DNA of 19,251 nt. Origin: Pseudomonadota bacterium. Its GTDB lineage: Bacteria > Pseudomonadota > Gammaproteobacteria > Burkholderiales > Burkholderiaceae_C. Position 1 is the first letter of the stretch. Each line of letters begins with the position of its first letter. The DNA is taken from NCBI GenBank assembly GCA_023410975.1, contig JAEYPG010000504.1:1-19251 (forward strand). The letters run 5' to 3'. Below the pieces are notes generated by a model. It was not told where the DNA came from and made no database searches. It saw only the letters and a program-made list of their open reading frames with translations. This document shows positions 1 through 8,145 of the stretch, one piece after another. The position numbers and the translations under genes are program-made.

Positions 1-428
1 TCCTCGCCGCGCGGGCGCACCCACTGGCCGGACGCGGGGGCGGCGTTGAAGGCGACCGTGCCCTCGCCGGCCGTGGCGTCCTCCTGCATCACCACCGCGT
101 CGGCGCCGGGCGGCATCTGCGCGCCGGTGAAGATGCGCGCGGCGGTGCCGGGCTGCAGCGCCTGGCCCACGTGGCCGGCGGGAATGCGCTGCGACACGGG
201 CATCGCCTCGCCGGGCTTCACGTCGGCGGCACGGACGGCGTAGCCGTCCATGGAGCTGTTGTCGGCCGGGGGCACGTCCAGCGGCGAAACCACGTCTTGC
301 GCCAGCACGCGGTTGAGCGCATCGAAGGTGGAAAGCTCCTCGGTGTCGCGGATCGCCTGCGCCCGCGCGCCTTCCACCAGGCGCTGCTGGGCCTCGTCCA
401 GGCTCAGCAGCGGGGGCCGTTCAGCCAT
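1..428 (-). CDS. moeA: Molybdopterin molybdenumtransferase MoeA, N-terminal part (copy 1, truncated by window edge)
   Basis: MoeA inserts molybdate into adenylylated molybdopterin in the cytoplasm, the last step to mononuclear Moco. Only the first 142 or so residues of a protein usually about 400 long are present; the frame runs open off the left edge. What shows it: the family block NSSMDGYAVR near residue 58, and IFTGAQMPPGADAVVMQED near residues 99-117. The ATG at 428 is preceded by a GGAG ribosome site about 7 nt upstream. It overlaps the end of mobB by 8 bp, so the two are probably translationally coupled, and it is the last visible gene of the minus-strand alaC-hom-thrC-mobB-moeA run. 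It is a paralogue of the moeA at 18868-19251: the same blocks read differently there. Identification is secure; substrate specialisation is unknown. Confidence 0.95.
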   Translation of the reverse strand, partial: MAERPPLLSLDEAQQRLVEGARAQAIRDTEELSTFDALNRVLAQDVVSPLDVPPADNSSMDGYAVRAADVKPGEAMPVSQRIPAGHVGQALQPGTAARIFTGAQMPPGADAVVMQEDATAGEGTVAFNAAPASGQWVRPRGE

Positions 429-954
429 GCGTGTCTCCTGTGTAGTTGAAGCGCTCGCCCCAGGCGAGCAAGCGGTCCGCCACCGCGCCGGGGCTGTTGA
501 GCGGCAGCACCGGCAGCGCGCCGGGCGGCGCCGGCAGCGCCGCGGGATCGTCCGTGGCGACGGCGATCACGCGCGCATCGTCCGGGTACAGCACCGGCTG
601 GCCCAGCGCGGCGCGCCACACCTCGACCTTGGGCAGCGCGGCATGCTTGAAGCCTTCGACCAGCACCCAGTCCACCGGTTGCAGCTCGCCGATGAGCGCG
701 TGCACGTCCGGTTCGCGCGCTTCGGGCAGCTCGCGCAGCAGCGCCAGGCGCTGGCTGGAGGCCAGCAGCACCTCGCCGGCGCCGGCCTGGCGGTGGCGCC
801 AGCTGTCCTTGCCGGGCTGGTCGATGTCGAAGCGCTTGTGCGTGTGCTTGATCACCGACACGGCCTGCCCGTGCGCCCGCAGCGCGGCGATGACGCCCTC
901 CAGCAGCGTGGTCTTGCCCACGCCGGAGGGGCCGCAGAAACCCACGACCTTCAT
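421..954 (-). CDS. mobB: Molybdopterin-guanine dinucleotide biosynthesis adaptor MobB
   Basis: Small GTP-binding P-loop protein (177 aa) that assists MobA in attaching GMP to molybdopterin to form the guanine dinucleotide cofactor. The protein opens MKVVGF and has a Walker A motif GPSGVGKTT at residues 8-16, followed by the family's VIKHTHKRFDIDQPGKDSWRH stretch (trimmed here), LLASSQRLALLRE, and DWVLVEGFK. I chose the ATG at 954 because the family starts a few residues before the P-loop. An in-frame ATG at 990 would add 12 low-quality residues and run into thrC. No good ribosome site is visible, and it starts 16 bp after thrC, so it is probably read from the same mRNA. It overlaps moeA by 8 bp. 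MobA, its partner, is encoded 17 kb away on the other strand at 18092. Confidence 0.94.
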   Translation of the reverse strand: MKVVGFCGPSGVGKTTLLEGVIAALRAHGQAVSVIKHTHKRFDIDQPGKDSWRHRQAGAGEVLLASSQRLALLRELPEAREPDVHALIGELQPVDWVLVEGFKHAALPKVEVWRAALGQPVLYPDDARVIAVATDDPAALPAPPGALPVLPLNSPGAVADRLLAWGERFNYTGDTHG

Positions 955-970
955 GCGCGCGGCGGCCGGG

Positions 971-2386
971 TCAGTCGACCGCGCACTCAAGCTCGATCAG
1001 CGCCTTGACCTTGTCGGCATCGGCCGGCAGCACGGCGAAGCGCTTGGGCAGGTCCTCGATGCCCACGTGCGCCGCGGGGCGCTCCGGCTCGCGGCCCAGC
1101 GCCTCGACGATGGTGGCGGCGAACTTCACCGGCAGCGCCGTCTCCAGCACGATCATGGGCGTGCCGGCCTGCAGCCGCTCGCGCGCGACCTTCACGCCGT
1201 CGGCGGTGTGCGTGTCGATCATCACGCCGCAGCGCTGGAACGTGTCGCGGATGGTGGCGACGCGGTCGGCGTGCGTGCTGCGGCCGGAGACGAAGCCGAA
1301 CTCGGCCACGCGGCGGAACTCGTCGGCGGTCAGCGTGAAGGCGCCCTTGGCGTCCACCTCGTCCTTGAACAGCTGGCGCACCCGGTCGGCGTCGCGGCCC
1401 AGCAGGTCGAAGATGAAGCGCTCGAAGTTGCTGGCCTTCGAGATGTCCATCGAGGGGCTGGACGTCTCGTGGGTCTCGGCGCCCTTGCGCACGCGGTAGG
1501 TGCCGGTGCGGAAGAACTCGTCGAGCACGTCGTTCTCGTTGGTGGCGCACACGAGCTGCTCAATGGGCAGGCCCATCATGCGCGCGACATGGCCGGCGCA
1601 GATGTTGCCGAAGTTGCCCGAGGGCACGGTGAAGCTCACGCGCTCGGCGTTGGACTTCGTGGCCTGGAAGTAGCCGGCGAAGTAGTACACCACCTGTGCC
1701 AGCAGCCGCGCCCAGTTGATGGAGTTGACGGTGCCGATGCGCCAGTGGCGCTTGAACTCCAGGTCGTTGCTGACGGCCTTGACGATGTCCTGGCAGTCGT
1801 CGAACACGCCCTCGATGGCGATGTTGTGGATGTTCTCGTCCTGCAGGCTGAACATCTGTGCCTGCTGGAACGGGCTCATGCGCCCGTGCGGGCTGAGCAT
1901 GAACACGCGCACGCCCTTCTTGCCGCGCATGGCGTGCTCGGCGGCGCTGCCGGTGTCGCCGGAGGTGGCGCCCAGGATGTTGAGCTCCTGGCCGCGGCGC
2001 GCGAGCTCGTACTCGAACAGGTTCCCGAGCAGCTGCATGGCCATGTCCTTGAAGGCCAGCGTGGGCCCGTTGGACAGCGCTTCCAGCGCCAGGCCCGGCT
2101 CCAGCGGTTTTAACGGCACGATCTCGGGCGTACCGAAAACCTCGGCCGTGTAGGTCTTGCGCGCGAGCGTGCGCAGATCCTCGGCCGGGATGTCGTCGAT
2201 GTAGAGCGACAGGATCTCGAAGGCGAGGTCCGCGTAGGCCAGGCCGCGCCAGCGCGTGAGCGTGGCGTCGTCAACCTTGGGGTAGTGCGTGGGCAGGTAC
2301 AGCCCGCCGTCCGGCGCCAGGCCTTCGAGCAGGATCTCGGAGAAGCCGCGCGGCGTGGCGTCGCCGCGGGTGCTGAGGTACTTCAT
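971..2386 (-). CDS. thrC: Threonine synthase
   Basis: PLP enzyme (471 aa) converting O-phosphohomoserine to threonine. The N-terminus MKYLSTRGDATPRGFSE and the block GGLYLP are typical of the long bacterial ThrC form. The PLP lysine is in LAFKDMAMQ at about residue 113. Further family blocks are LGATSGDTGSAAEHAM and FTVPSGNFGNICAGHVARMMGLP. It follows hom by only 2 bp and mobB begins 16 bp after it, so it sits in the middle of a probable operon. The ribosome site is weak (a GGAAGA about 11 nt upstream, inside hom), which suggests coupling to hom translation. Length and motifs are complete with no sign of damage. Confidence 0.97.
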   Translation of the reverse strand: MKYLSTRGDATPRGFSEILLEGLAPDGGLYLPTHYPKVDDATLTRWRGLAYADLAFEILSLYIDDIPAEDLRTLARKTYTAEVFGTPEIVPLKPLEPGLALEALSNGPTLAFKDMAMQLLGNLFEYELARRGQELNILGATSGDTGSAAEHAMRGKKGVRVFMLSPHGRMSPFQQAQMFSLQDENIHNIAIEGVFDDCQDIVKAVSNDLEFKRHWRIGTVNSINWARLLAQVVYYFAGYFQATKSNAERVSFTVPSGNFGNICAGHVARMMGLPIEQLVCATNENDVLDEFFRTGTYRVRKGAETHETSSPSMDISKASNFERFIFDLLGRDADRVRQLFKDEVDAKGAFTLTADEFRRVAEFGFVSGRSTHADRVATIRDTFQRCGVMIDTHTADGVKVARERLQAGTPMIVLETALPVKFAATIVEALGREPERPAAHVGIEDLPKRFAVLPADADKVKALIELECAVD

Positions 2387-2388
2387 GT

Positions 2389-3699
<1,311 letters not shown>

Positions 3700-3710
3700 A
3701 GCGGTTTCAG

Positions 3711-4937
3711 TCAGAACGAGTGACGTTTGCGGTAGTTGTCGAGGAAGCGCGCGATGCGCCCGATGGCGTCGGCGAGGTCGTCCGAGTTGGGCAGGAACAC
3801 GAGCCGGAAATGGTCCGGTTGCGGCCAGTTGAAGCCGGTGCCCTGCACGATGAGCACCTTCTCCTCGGCCAGCAGCTCGTAGGCGAACTGCTGGTCGTCG
3901 GCGATGGGATAGAGCTTGGGGTCCAGGCGCGGGAACATGTAGAGCGCCGCCTTGGGCTTCACGACGCTCACGCCAGGGATCTGGTTCAGCAGCTCGGTGG
4001 CCAGGTCGCGCTGGCGCGCCAGGCGCCCGCCGGGGCACACCAGGTCCTTGATGCTCTGGTAACCACCCAGCGCGGTCTGGATCGCGAGCTGGCCCGGCGT
4101 GTTGGCGCACAGCCGCATCGAGGCCAGCATGTTCAGGCCCTCGATGTAGTCCTTGGCATGCTTCTTGGGGCCCGAGACCACCATCCAGCCGGCGCGGTAG
4201 CCGCAGGAACGGTAGTTCTTGGACAGGCCGTTGAAGGTCACGCACAGCACGTCGTCGGCCAGCGAGGCGATGGAGGTGTGCGTGGCGCCGTCGTAGAGCG
4301 TCTTGTCGTAGATCTCGTCGGCAAAGATGATCAGCTGGTGCTGGCGCGCGATCTCCACGATCTCGCGCAGCAGCTCCGGCGGGTACAGCGCGCCGGTGGG
4401 GTTGTTGGGGTTGATGACAACGATGCCGCGCGTGTTGGGCGTGATCTTCTTGCGGATGTCGTCGAGGTCGGGCGTCCAGCCGGCCTGCTCGTCGCAGACG
4501 TAGTGCACCGGGCGCCCGCCGGAGAGCGACACGGCCGCGGTCCACAGCGGGTAGTCGGGCGCGGGCACCAGGATCTCGTCGCCCGTGTCCAGCAGCGCGT
4601 TGAGCGCCATCACGATCAGCTCGGAAGCGCCGTTGCCCAGGTAGACGTCGTCCACCGTGACGCCGGAGATGTTCTTCTCCTGGGTGTAGTGCACCACCGC
4701 CTTGCGCGGCGCGAACAACCCCTTGCTGTCGGTGTAGCCAGCCGTGGCGGGCAGGTTGCGGATCATGTCCTGCACGATCTCGTCGGGCGGATCGAAGCCG
4801 AACACGGCCAGGTTGCCGATGTTGAGCTTGATGATCTTCTGGCCCTCTTCCTCCATCTGGCGGGCCTTTTCCAGCACCGGACCACGGATGTCGTAACAGA
4901 CGTCGGCGAGCTTGCTGGACTTGGAAATCGGCTTCAA
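3711..4937 (-). CDS. alaC: Alanine transaminase (AlaA/AlaC-type PLP aminotransferase), TTG start
   Basis: Fold-type I aminotransferase (408 aa) that makes alanine from pyruvate with glutamate as amino donor. Key features: VVINPNNPTGALYP near residues 173-186, the PLP-ring Asp in IIFADEIYDKTL near residue 207, and the PLP lysine K240 in GLSKNYRSCGYRAGWM. The reading begins at TTG (4937-4935), giving MKPISKSSKLADVCYDIRGP, the expected family N-terminus. A GGAGA ribosome site 6 nt upstream supports this start, and no ATG fits. It is the first gene of the minus-strand run and therefore the likely promoter-proximal gene. The gene upstream is divergent, with 59 bp between the starts. The split between alaA and alaC names is uncertain; the enzyme class is not. 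Confidence 0.9.
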   Translation of the reverse strand: MKPISKSSKLADVCYDIRGPVLEKARQMEEEGQKIIKLNIGNLAVFGFDPPDEIVQDMIRNLPATAGYTDSKGLFAPRKAVVHYTQEKNISGVTVDDVYLGNGASELIVMALNALLDTGDEILVPAPDYPLWTAAVSLSGGRPVHYVCDEQAGWTPDLDDIRKKITPNTRGIVVINPNNPTGALYPPELLREIVEIARQHQLIIFADEIYDKTLYDGATHTSIASLADDVLCVTFNGLSKNYRSCGYRAGWMVVSGPKKHAKDYIEGLNMLASMRLCANTPGQLAIQTALGGYQSIKDLVCPGGRLARQRDLATELLNQIPGVSVVKPKAALYMFPRLDPKLYPIADDQQFAYELLAEEKVLIVQGTGFNWPQPDHFRLVFLPNSDDLADAIGRIARFLDNYRKRHSF

Positions 4938-4983
4938 GAAGGGTCTCCGGCGAAAGGCGCAACGCCACGCTGCGCGCGAAAAC

Positions 4984-4993
4984 TAGAATTATC
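4984..4993. promoter_or_regulatory. Candidate overlapping divergent -10 boxes between alaC and the Mth938-family gene
   Basis: The 59-bp divergent gap has one AT-rich pocket. On the plus strand TAGAAT (4984-4989) is a good -10 match and ends 7 nt before the GTG at 4997, placing the expected transcript start at the start codon itself. On the minus strand GATAAT (4993-4988) is a 5/6 match facing alaC. No convincing -35 box was seen for either. The two boxes share two bases, so the two promoters could not both be occupied at once. This is a reading by eye. Confidence 0.4.
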
Positions 4994-4996
4994 CAC

Positions 4997-5374
4997 GTGA
5001 AGTTCCAGCCCGATCGACTCGAAGGCGTCAATGCCATTTCGCGCCACGAGCCCCAGCGCTTGTGGGTCAACACCACCGAATGGGGGCACAGCGTGCTCGT
5101 GCCCGTGCGCGGCGACGTGCAGCCCTGGCCCGTGGAGCGCTTCGAGCAGCTGGCCGAGGAGCACTTCGCGCAGCTGCTGCAACTGCGTCCGGAGCTGGTG
5201 ATCTTCGGATCCGGCGCGCGGCTGCGCTTCGTGCGCCCGGCGCTGCTGCGCCCGCTGATCCAGGCCGGCATCGGCGTGGAGACCATGGACACGGCCGCGG
5301 CGTGCCGAACCTACAACGTGCTGGCCAGCGAGGGGCGCATCGTCGCCGCGGCGCTGCTGCTGGAGCGCGGCTGA
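4997..5374 (+). CDS. Mth938-like domain-containing protein (DUF498 family), function unclear
   Basis: Small single-domain protein (125 aa) of the Mth938/DUF498 family, related to the mitochondrial complex I assembly factor NDUFAF3. The bacterial role is not established. The signature part is the second half: ELVIFGSGARLRFVRPALL, then GIGVETMDTAAACRTYNVL and the closing EGRIVAAALL. It starts at GTG (4997), which gives the full-length domain (MKFQPDRLEG). There is no Shine-Dalgarno sequence; a -10-like TAGAAT lies 7 nt upstream, so the mRNA may be leaderless. It is divergent from alaC and 205 bp before bcp, so it is probably transcribed alone. Family assignment is firm; function is not. Confidence 0.88.
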   Translation: MKFQPDRLEGVNAISRHEPQRLWVNTTEWGHSVLVPVRGDVQPWPVERFEQLAEEHFAQLLQLRPELVIFGSGARLRFVRPALLRPLIQAGIGVETMDTAAACRTYNVLASEGRIVAAALLLERG

Positions 5375-5465
5375 GGCTTGAAATCCGGCGCGGCGCACAC
5401 AGCTGCCAAAACAGCGGCTGCGATCTCTCGCCGGCGGCCGCTCACGGCATGTGCCAACAAAGTCG

Positions 5466-5525
5466 GGGGATTGGCCCAGGGCCATTTCCCCGCGGCGGAG
5501 TCTGTAACTTGCGGAGAGCTATAAT
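5466..5525 (+). promoter_or_regulatory. Probable bcp promoter with upstream dyad
   Basis: A perfect TATAAT -10 box is at 5520-5525, 54 nt before the bcp ATG. No good -35 is found at the right spacing, which could mean activator dependence. At 5466-5491, roughly where an activator would bind, lies an imperfect dyad: GGGGA then TGGCC, facing GGCCA then TCCCC. The rest of the 205-bp gap shows nothing I can assign. Confidence 0.5.
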
Positions 5526-5579
5526 AAACAGTTGCTCCGGCGCTGCCCGGCCCCATAGCGAGAAGAGAAACACTCCTCC

Positions 5580-6056
5580 ATGACGCCTGCCCTGAACAAG
5601 CCCCTTCCTGAATTCGAAGCGCTCGCTACCAGCGGCATCAAATTCACGCCAGCCGCCTACGCGGGGCAGATCGTGGTCTTGTATTTCTACCCCAAGGACA
5701 ATACCCCGGGTTGTACCACCGAGGCGCTGCAGTTCCGCGATCAACACAAGGAATTCGTGAAGTCCGGCGCAGTCGTCTTCGGTGTGTCGCGCGACAACAT
5801 GGCTTCGCACGACAAGTTCCGACAGACGCTGGAGCTGCCGTTCGACCTCATCGCAGACACCGAGGAAAAGCTCTGCCACATGTTCGGTGTGGTCAAGAAC
5901 AAGATCATGTACGGCAAGAAGGTCAAGGGCATCGAGCGCAGCACCTTCCTCATCGATCAGGCCGGCGTGCTGCGCGCGGAGTGGCGCGGCATCAAGGTCG
6001 CTGGCCACGTGGACGAAGTCCTCAAGGCTGTCAAGGCGCTCAAGACCACGGCCTGA
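5580..6056 (+). CDS. bcp: Thioredoxin-dependent thiol peroxidase (Bcp/PrxQ peroxiredoxin)
   Basis: Cytoplasmic peroxiredoxin (158 aa) reducing hydrogen peroxide and organic peroxides. The peroxidatic cysteine is C45 in YPKDNTPGCTTE, in the normal PrxQ context (YFYPKDNTPGCT). The second cysteine that many Bcp proteins, including the E. coli one, carry five residues later is absent here (L50). The only other cysteine is C99 in EEKLCHMFGV, a position that is also Cys in E. coli Bcp. The enzyme would therefore work as a 1-Cys type or use C99. A Shine-Dalgarno is not obvious: an AGAAGAG lies about 13 nt upstream. It has its own -10 box and an intrinsic terminator after it, so it is monocistronic. 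Confidence 0.95.
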   Translation: MTPALNKPLPEFEALATSGIKFTPAAYAGQIVVLYFYPKDNTPGCTTEALQFRDQHKEFVKSGAVVFGVSRDNMASHDKFRQTLELPFDLIADTEEKLCHMFGVVKNKIMYGKKVKGIERSTFLIDQAGVLRAEWRGIKVAGHVDEVLKAVKALKTTA

Positions 6057-6116
6057 GCCTGGCGTCGCACCTCAACGCACCATATTGATGCACTGGCGCC
6101 ACGCACAGATGCACCC

Positions 6117-6142
6117 AGCCGGCTCCTGAAGCCGGCTTTTTT
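6117..6142 (+). terminator. Intrinsic terminator of bcp
   Basis: Two copies of the palindrome AGCCGGCT (6117-6124 and 6130-6137) pair as an 8-bp stem around the loop CCTGA, followed directly by a run of six T (6137-6142). It sits 60 bp after the bcp stop and is a textbook factor-independent terminator. Confidence 0.92.
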
Positions 6143-6387
6143 ACGCCTGCATGACAACCCCAGCGACCAGACTTCCCTCTCACGCACAGGCATGGGAGCT
6201 GCTAGAAAGGCGTCATGGCGCCGACGCCCAGTGGTTGCAGTAGCAGTAATCCCCAGGTTCGAGGGGGTTATGATGGCTGCATGCCCCTGAGCCGTCAGCG
6301 CGCATCGAGCCGAAGCCGCACCGTCCTGCCGGACCGTGCGGCTTCGGCGTTTTCGGCCTCCGTAAACGCATCTTCCAGAGGACCTTC
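6143..6387 (+). promoter_or_regulatory. Long leader region of phoH with possible promoter and small reading frame
   Basis: This is the larger part of the 331-bp gap between bcp and phoH. It contains a -10-like TATGAT (6269-6274) without a clear -35. The expected transcript start falls at 6281, which is also the A of an ATG. That ATG opens a 67-codon frame (to 6484) beginning MPLSRQRASS, out of frame with and overlapping the phoH start. The frame crosses the hairpin listed separately. Whether it is translated cannot be told from sequence. The phoH ribosome site AGAGGA is at 6377-6382. Nothing else is recognisable between 6143 and 6268. Confidence 0.35.
6309..6353 (+). terminator. Strong hairpin with short U-tract in the phoH leader (attenuator-like or small-RNA end)
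   Basis: Arms 6309-6326 and 6331-6348 pair at 17 of 18 positions (one C-C mismatch) around the tetraloop TGCC, then GTTTTC follows. The stem is GC-rich and far stronger than most terminators in the window, though the U-tract is only four long. It lies 35 bp before the phoH ATG, where it would cut off or modulate phoH transcription, or end a short transcript starting near 6281. Confidence 0.6.
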
Positions 6388-8055
6388 ATGCCCCTTCCCA
6401 AGCCGCCTGCCCGCAAAGCCGCTCAGCTCACGCCCGCCGACTTCGAGTCGCAAGCCGCTCCCAAGGGTGGCAAACGCGGCTTGAAACGGGCCGCTGCCGC
6501 GGAAGCCGAGTCGGCGTTGCTGGACCTGCGCAACGACGCCGCCGAGGCCGCGGCGCCGCCCCTCAAGGTCTCCACGCCGGCAGCGGCCGCGCCCAGCGCG
6601 CAGCCCGCGTCGCCCAACACCCAGGCCACGCCGCGCCCGCGCAAGCCGCGCAGCACTGGCCCGGCCAAGCTCTTCGTGCTCGACACCAACGTGCTCATGC
6701 ACGACCCGATGAGCCTGTTCCGCTTCGACGAGCACGACATCTACCTGCCGATGATCACGCTCGAGGAGCTCGACGGCCACAAGAAGGGCATGAGCGAGGT
6801 CTCGCGCAACGTGCGCCAGGTCAGCCGCGACCTCGACGCCCTGGCAGGCGGCCCCGACGCCGCCAAGCTCGACCCGGCCGCCGGCATCCCGCTGGCGAAG
6901 ACCGGCCACAAGGAAGCGCTGGGCATGCTCTTCTTCCAGACCCAGCTGATGGAGACCCGGCTGCCCCAGGGCCTGCCCCAGGGCAAGGCCGACAACCAGA
7001 TCCTGGGCGTGGTGCAGTCGTTGCGCGAACAACAGCCGCAGCGCGAGGTCGTGCTGGTGTCCAAGGACATCAACATGCGCATCAAGGCCCGCGCGCTGGG
7101 CCTGCAGGCCGAGGACTACTTCAACGACAAGACGCTCGACGACGTCGACCTGCTCTACACCGGCGTGCTGCCGCTGCCCGCGGACTTCTGGGACCGCCAC
7201 GGCAAGACCATGGAGAGCTGGCAGCAGGGTGGCCACACCTTCTACCGCATCAGCGGCCCGATGGTGCCGGCGCTGCTGGTGAACCAGTTCGTGTACCTGG
7301 AGACGCCCGGCGCCGCGCCGCTGTACGCGCGCGTGACCGAGATCACCGGCAAGAGCGCCGTGCTCAAGACGCTCAAGGAGTACACGCACCAGAAGAACGC
7401 CGTCTGGGGCGTCACGGCGCGCAACCGCGAGCAGAACTTCGCGCTGAACCTGCTCATGGACCCGGAGTGCGACTTCCTCACCCTCACCGGCACGGCAGGC
7501 ACCGGCAAGACGCTGATGACGCTGGCCGCGGGCCTGTCGCAGGTGCTCGACGACCGGCGCTACAGCGAGATCATCGTCACGCGCGTGACCGTGCCCGTGG
7601 GCGAGGACATCGGCTTCCTGCCCGGCACCGAGGAAGAGAAGATGGGCCCCTGGATGGGCGCGCTCGACGACAACCTGGAGGTGCTCGCACGCAGCGACTC
7701 CAGTGCCGGCGAGTGGGGCCGCGCCGCCACCAACGAGCTGGTGCGCAGCAAGATCCGCATCAAGAGCCTGAACTTCATGCGCGGGCGCACCTTCCTCAAC
7801 AAGTACGTGATCATCGACGAGGCCCAGAACCTCACGCCCAAGCAGATGAAGACGCTGATCACGCGCGCGGGCCCGGGCACCAAGATCGTCTGCCTGGGCA
7901 ACCTGGCGCAGATCGACACGCCCTACCTCACCGAGGGCAGCTCCGGCCTGACCTACGCCGTGGACCGCTTCAAGGGCTGGCCGCACTCGGGCCACGTCAT
8001 GCTCGCGCGCGGCGAGCGCTCGCGCCTGGCGGACTTCGCGTCGGAAGTGCTGTAA
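6388..8055 (+). CDS. phoH: PIN-PhoH family ATPase (PhoH2/YlaK type)
   Basis: Cytoplasmic 555-aa protein joining an N-terminal PIN ribonuclease fold to a C-terminal PhoH RecA-like ATPase; related PhoH2 proteins have been described as RNA-acting ATPases. Residues 1-90 are an Ala/Pro/Lys-rich, probably unstructured extension. The PIN domain begins KLFVLDTNVLMHDP at about residue 93, with the expected acidic residues in DTN and ITLEELDGHKKG. Walker A is GTAGTGKTL near residues 368-376 and Walker B is YVIIDEAQN near 473-481, followed by LTPKQMKTLITRAGPGTK, a PhoH signature. Its ATG has an AGAGGA ribosome site with 5-nt spacing. It is flanked by a leader hairpin and its own terminator, so it is a single-gene unit. 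The exact cellular role is uncertain. Confidence 0.95.
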   Translation: MPLPKPPARKAAQLTPADFESQAAPKGGKRGLKRAAAAEAESALLDLRNDAAEAAAPPLKVSTPAAAAPSAQPASPNTQATPRPRKPRSTGPAKLFVLDTNVLMHDPMSLFRFDEHDIYLPMITLEELDGHKKGMSEVSRNVRQVSRDLDALAGGPDAAKLDPAAGIPLAKTGHKEALGMLFFQTQLMETRLPQGLPQGKADNQILGVVQSLREQQPQREVVLVSKDINMRIKARALGLQAEDYFNDKTLDDVDLLYTGVLPLPADFWDRHGKTMESWQQGGHTFYRISGPMVPALLVNQFVYLETPGAAPLYARVTEITGKSAVLKTLKEYTHQKNAVWGVTARNREQNFALNLLMDPECDFLTLTGTAGTGKTLMTLAAGLSQVLDDRRYSEIIVTRVTVPVGEDIGFLPGTEEEKMGPWMGALDDNLEVLARSDSSAGEWGRAATNELVRSKIRIKSLNFMRGRTFLNKYVIIDEAQNLTPKQMKTLITRAGPGTKIVCLGNLAQIDTPYLTEGSSGLTYAVDRFKGWPHSGHVMLARGERSRLADFASEVL

Positions 8056-8077
8056 GTCCTTCCGCCGCTCCCACCCG

Positions 8078-8102
8078 AAGGGCTGCGCAAGCAGCCCTTT
8101 TT
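8078..8102 (+). terminator. Intrinsic terminator of phoH
   Basis: A perfect 9-bp stem (AAGGGCTGC with GCAGCCCTT) closes on a GNRA tetraloop GCAA and runs into a five-T tract (8098-8102). It lies 22 bp after the phoH stop and separates it from the sensor kinase gene. Confidence 0.93.
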
Positions 8103-8124
8103 CGTTGCCGGGACTCTCCCGCGC

Positions 8125-8140
8125 CCGGACTACAGTCCGG
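8125..8140. promoter_or_regulatory. Perfect 7-2-7 dyad immediately before the sensor kinase start
   Basis: CCGGACT-AC-AGTCCGG is a perfect inverted repeat ending 5 nt before the kinase ATG. Inside it, TACAGT (8131-8136) is a weak -10 match. The kinase has no Shine-Dalgarno sequence here. This could be an operator over a near-leaderless promoter, or a chance palindrome. Confidence 0.35.
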
Positions 8141-8145
8141 CCCCG

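Noticed and set aside
955..990. Upstream start for mobB at 990
   Set aside because: It adds 12 residues that do not match the family and overlaps thrC; the P-loop normally begins a few residues after the start, as from 954.
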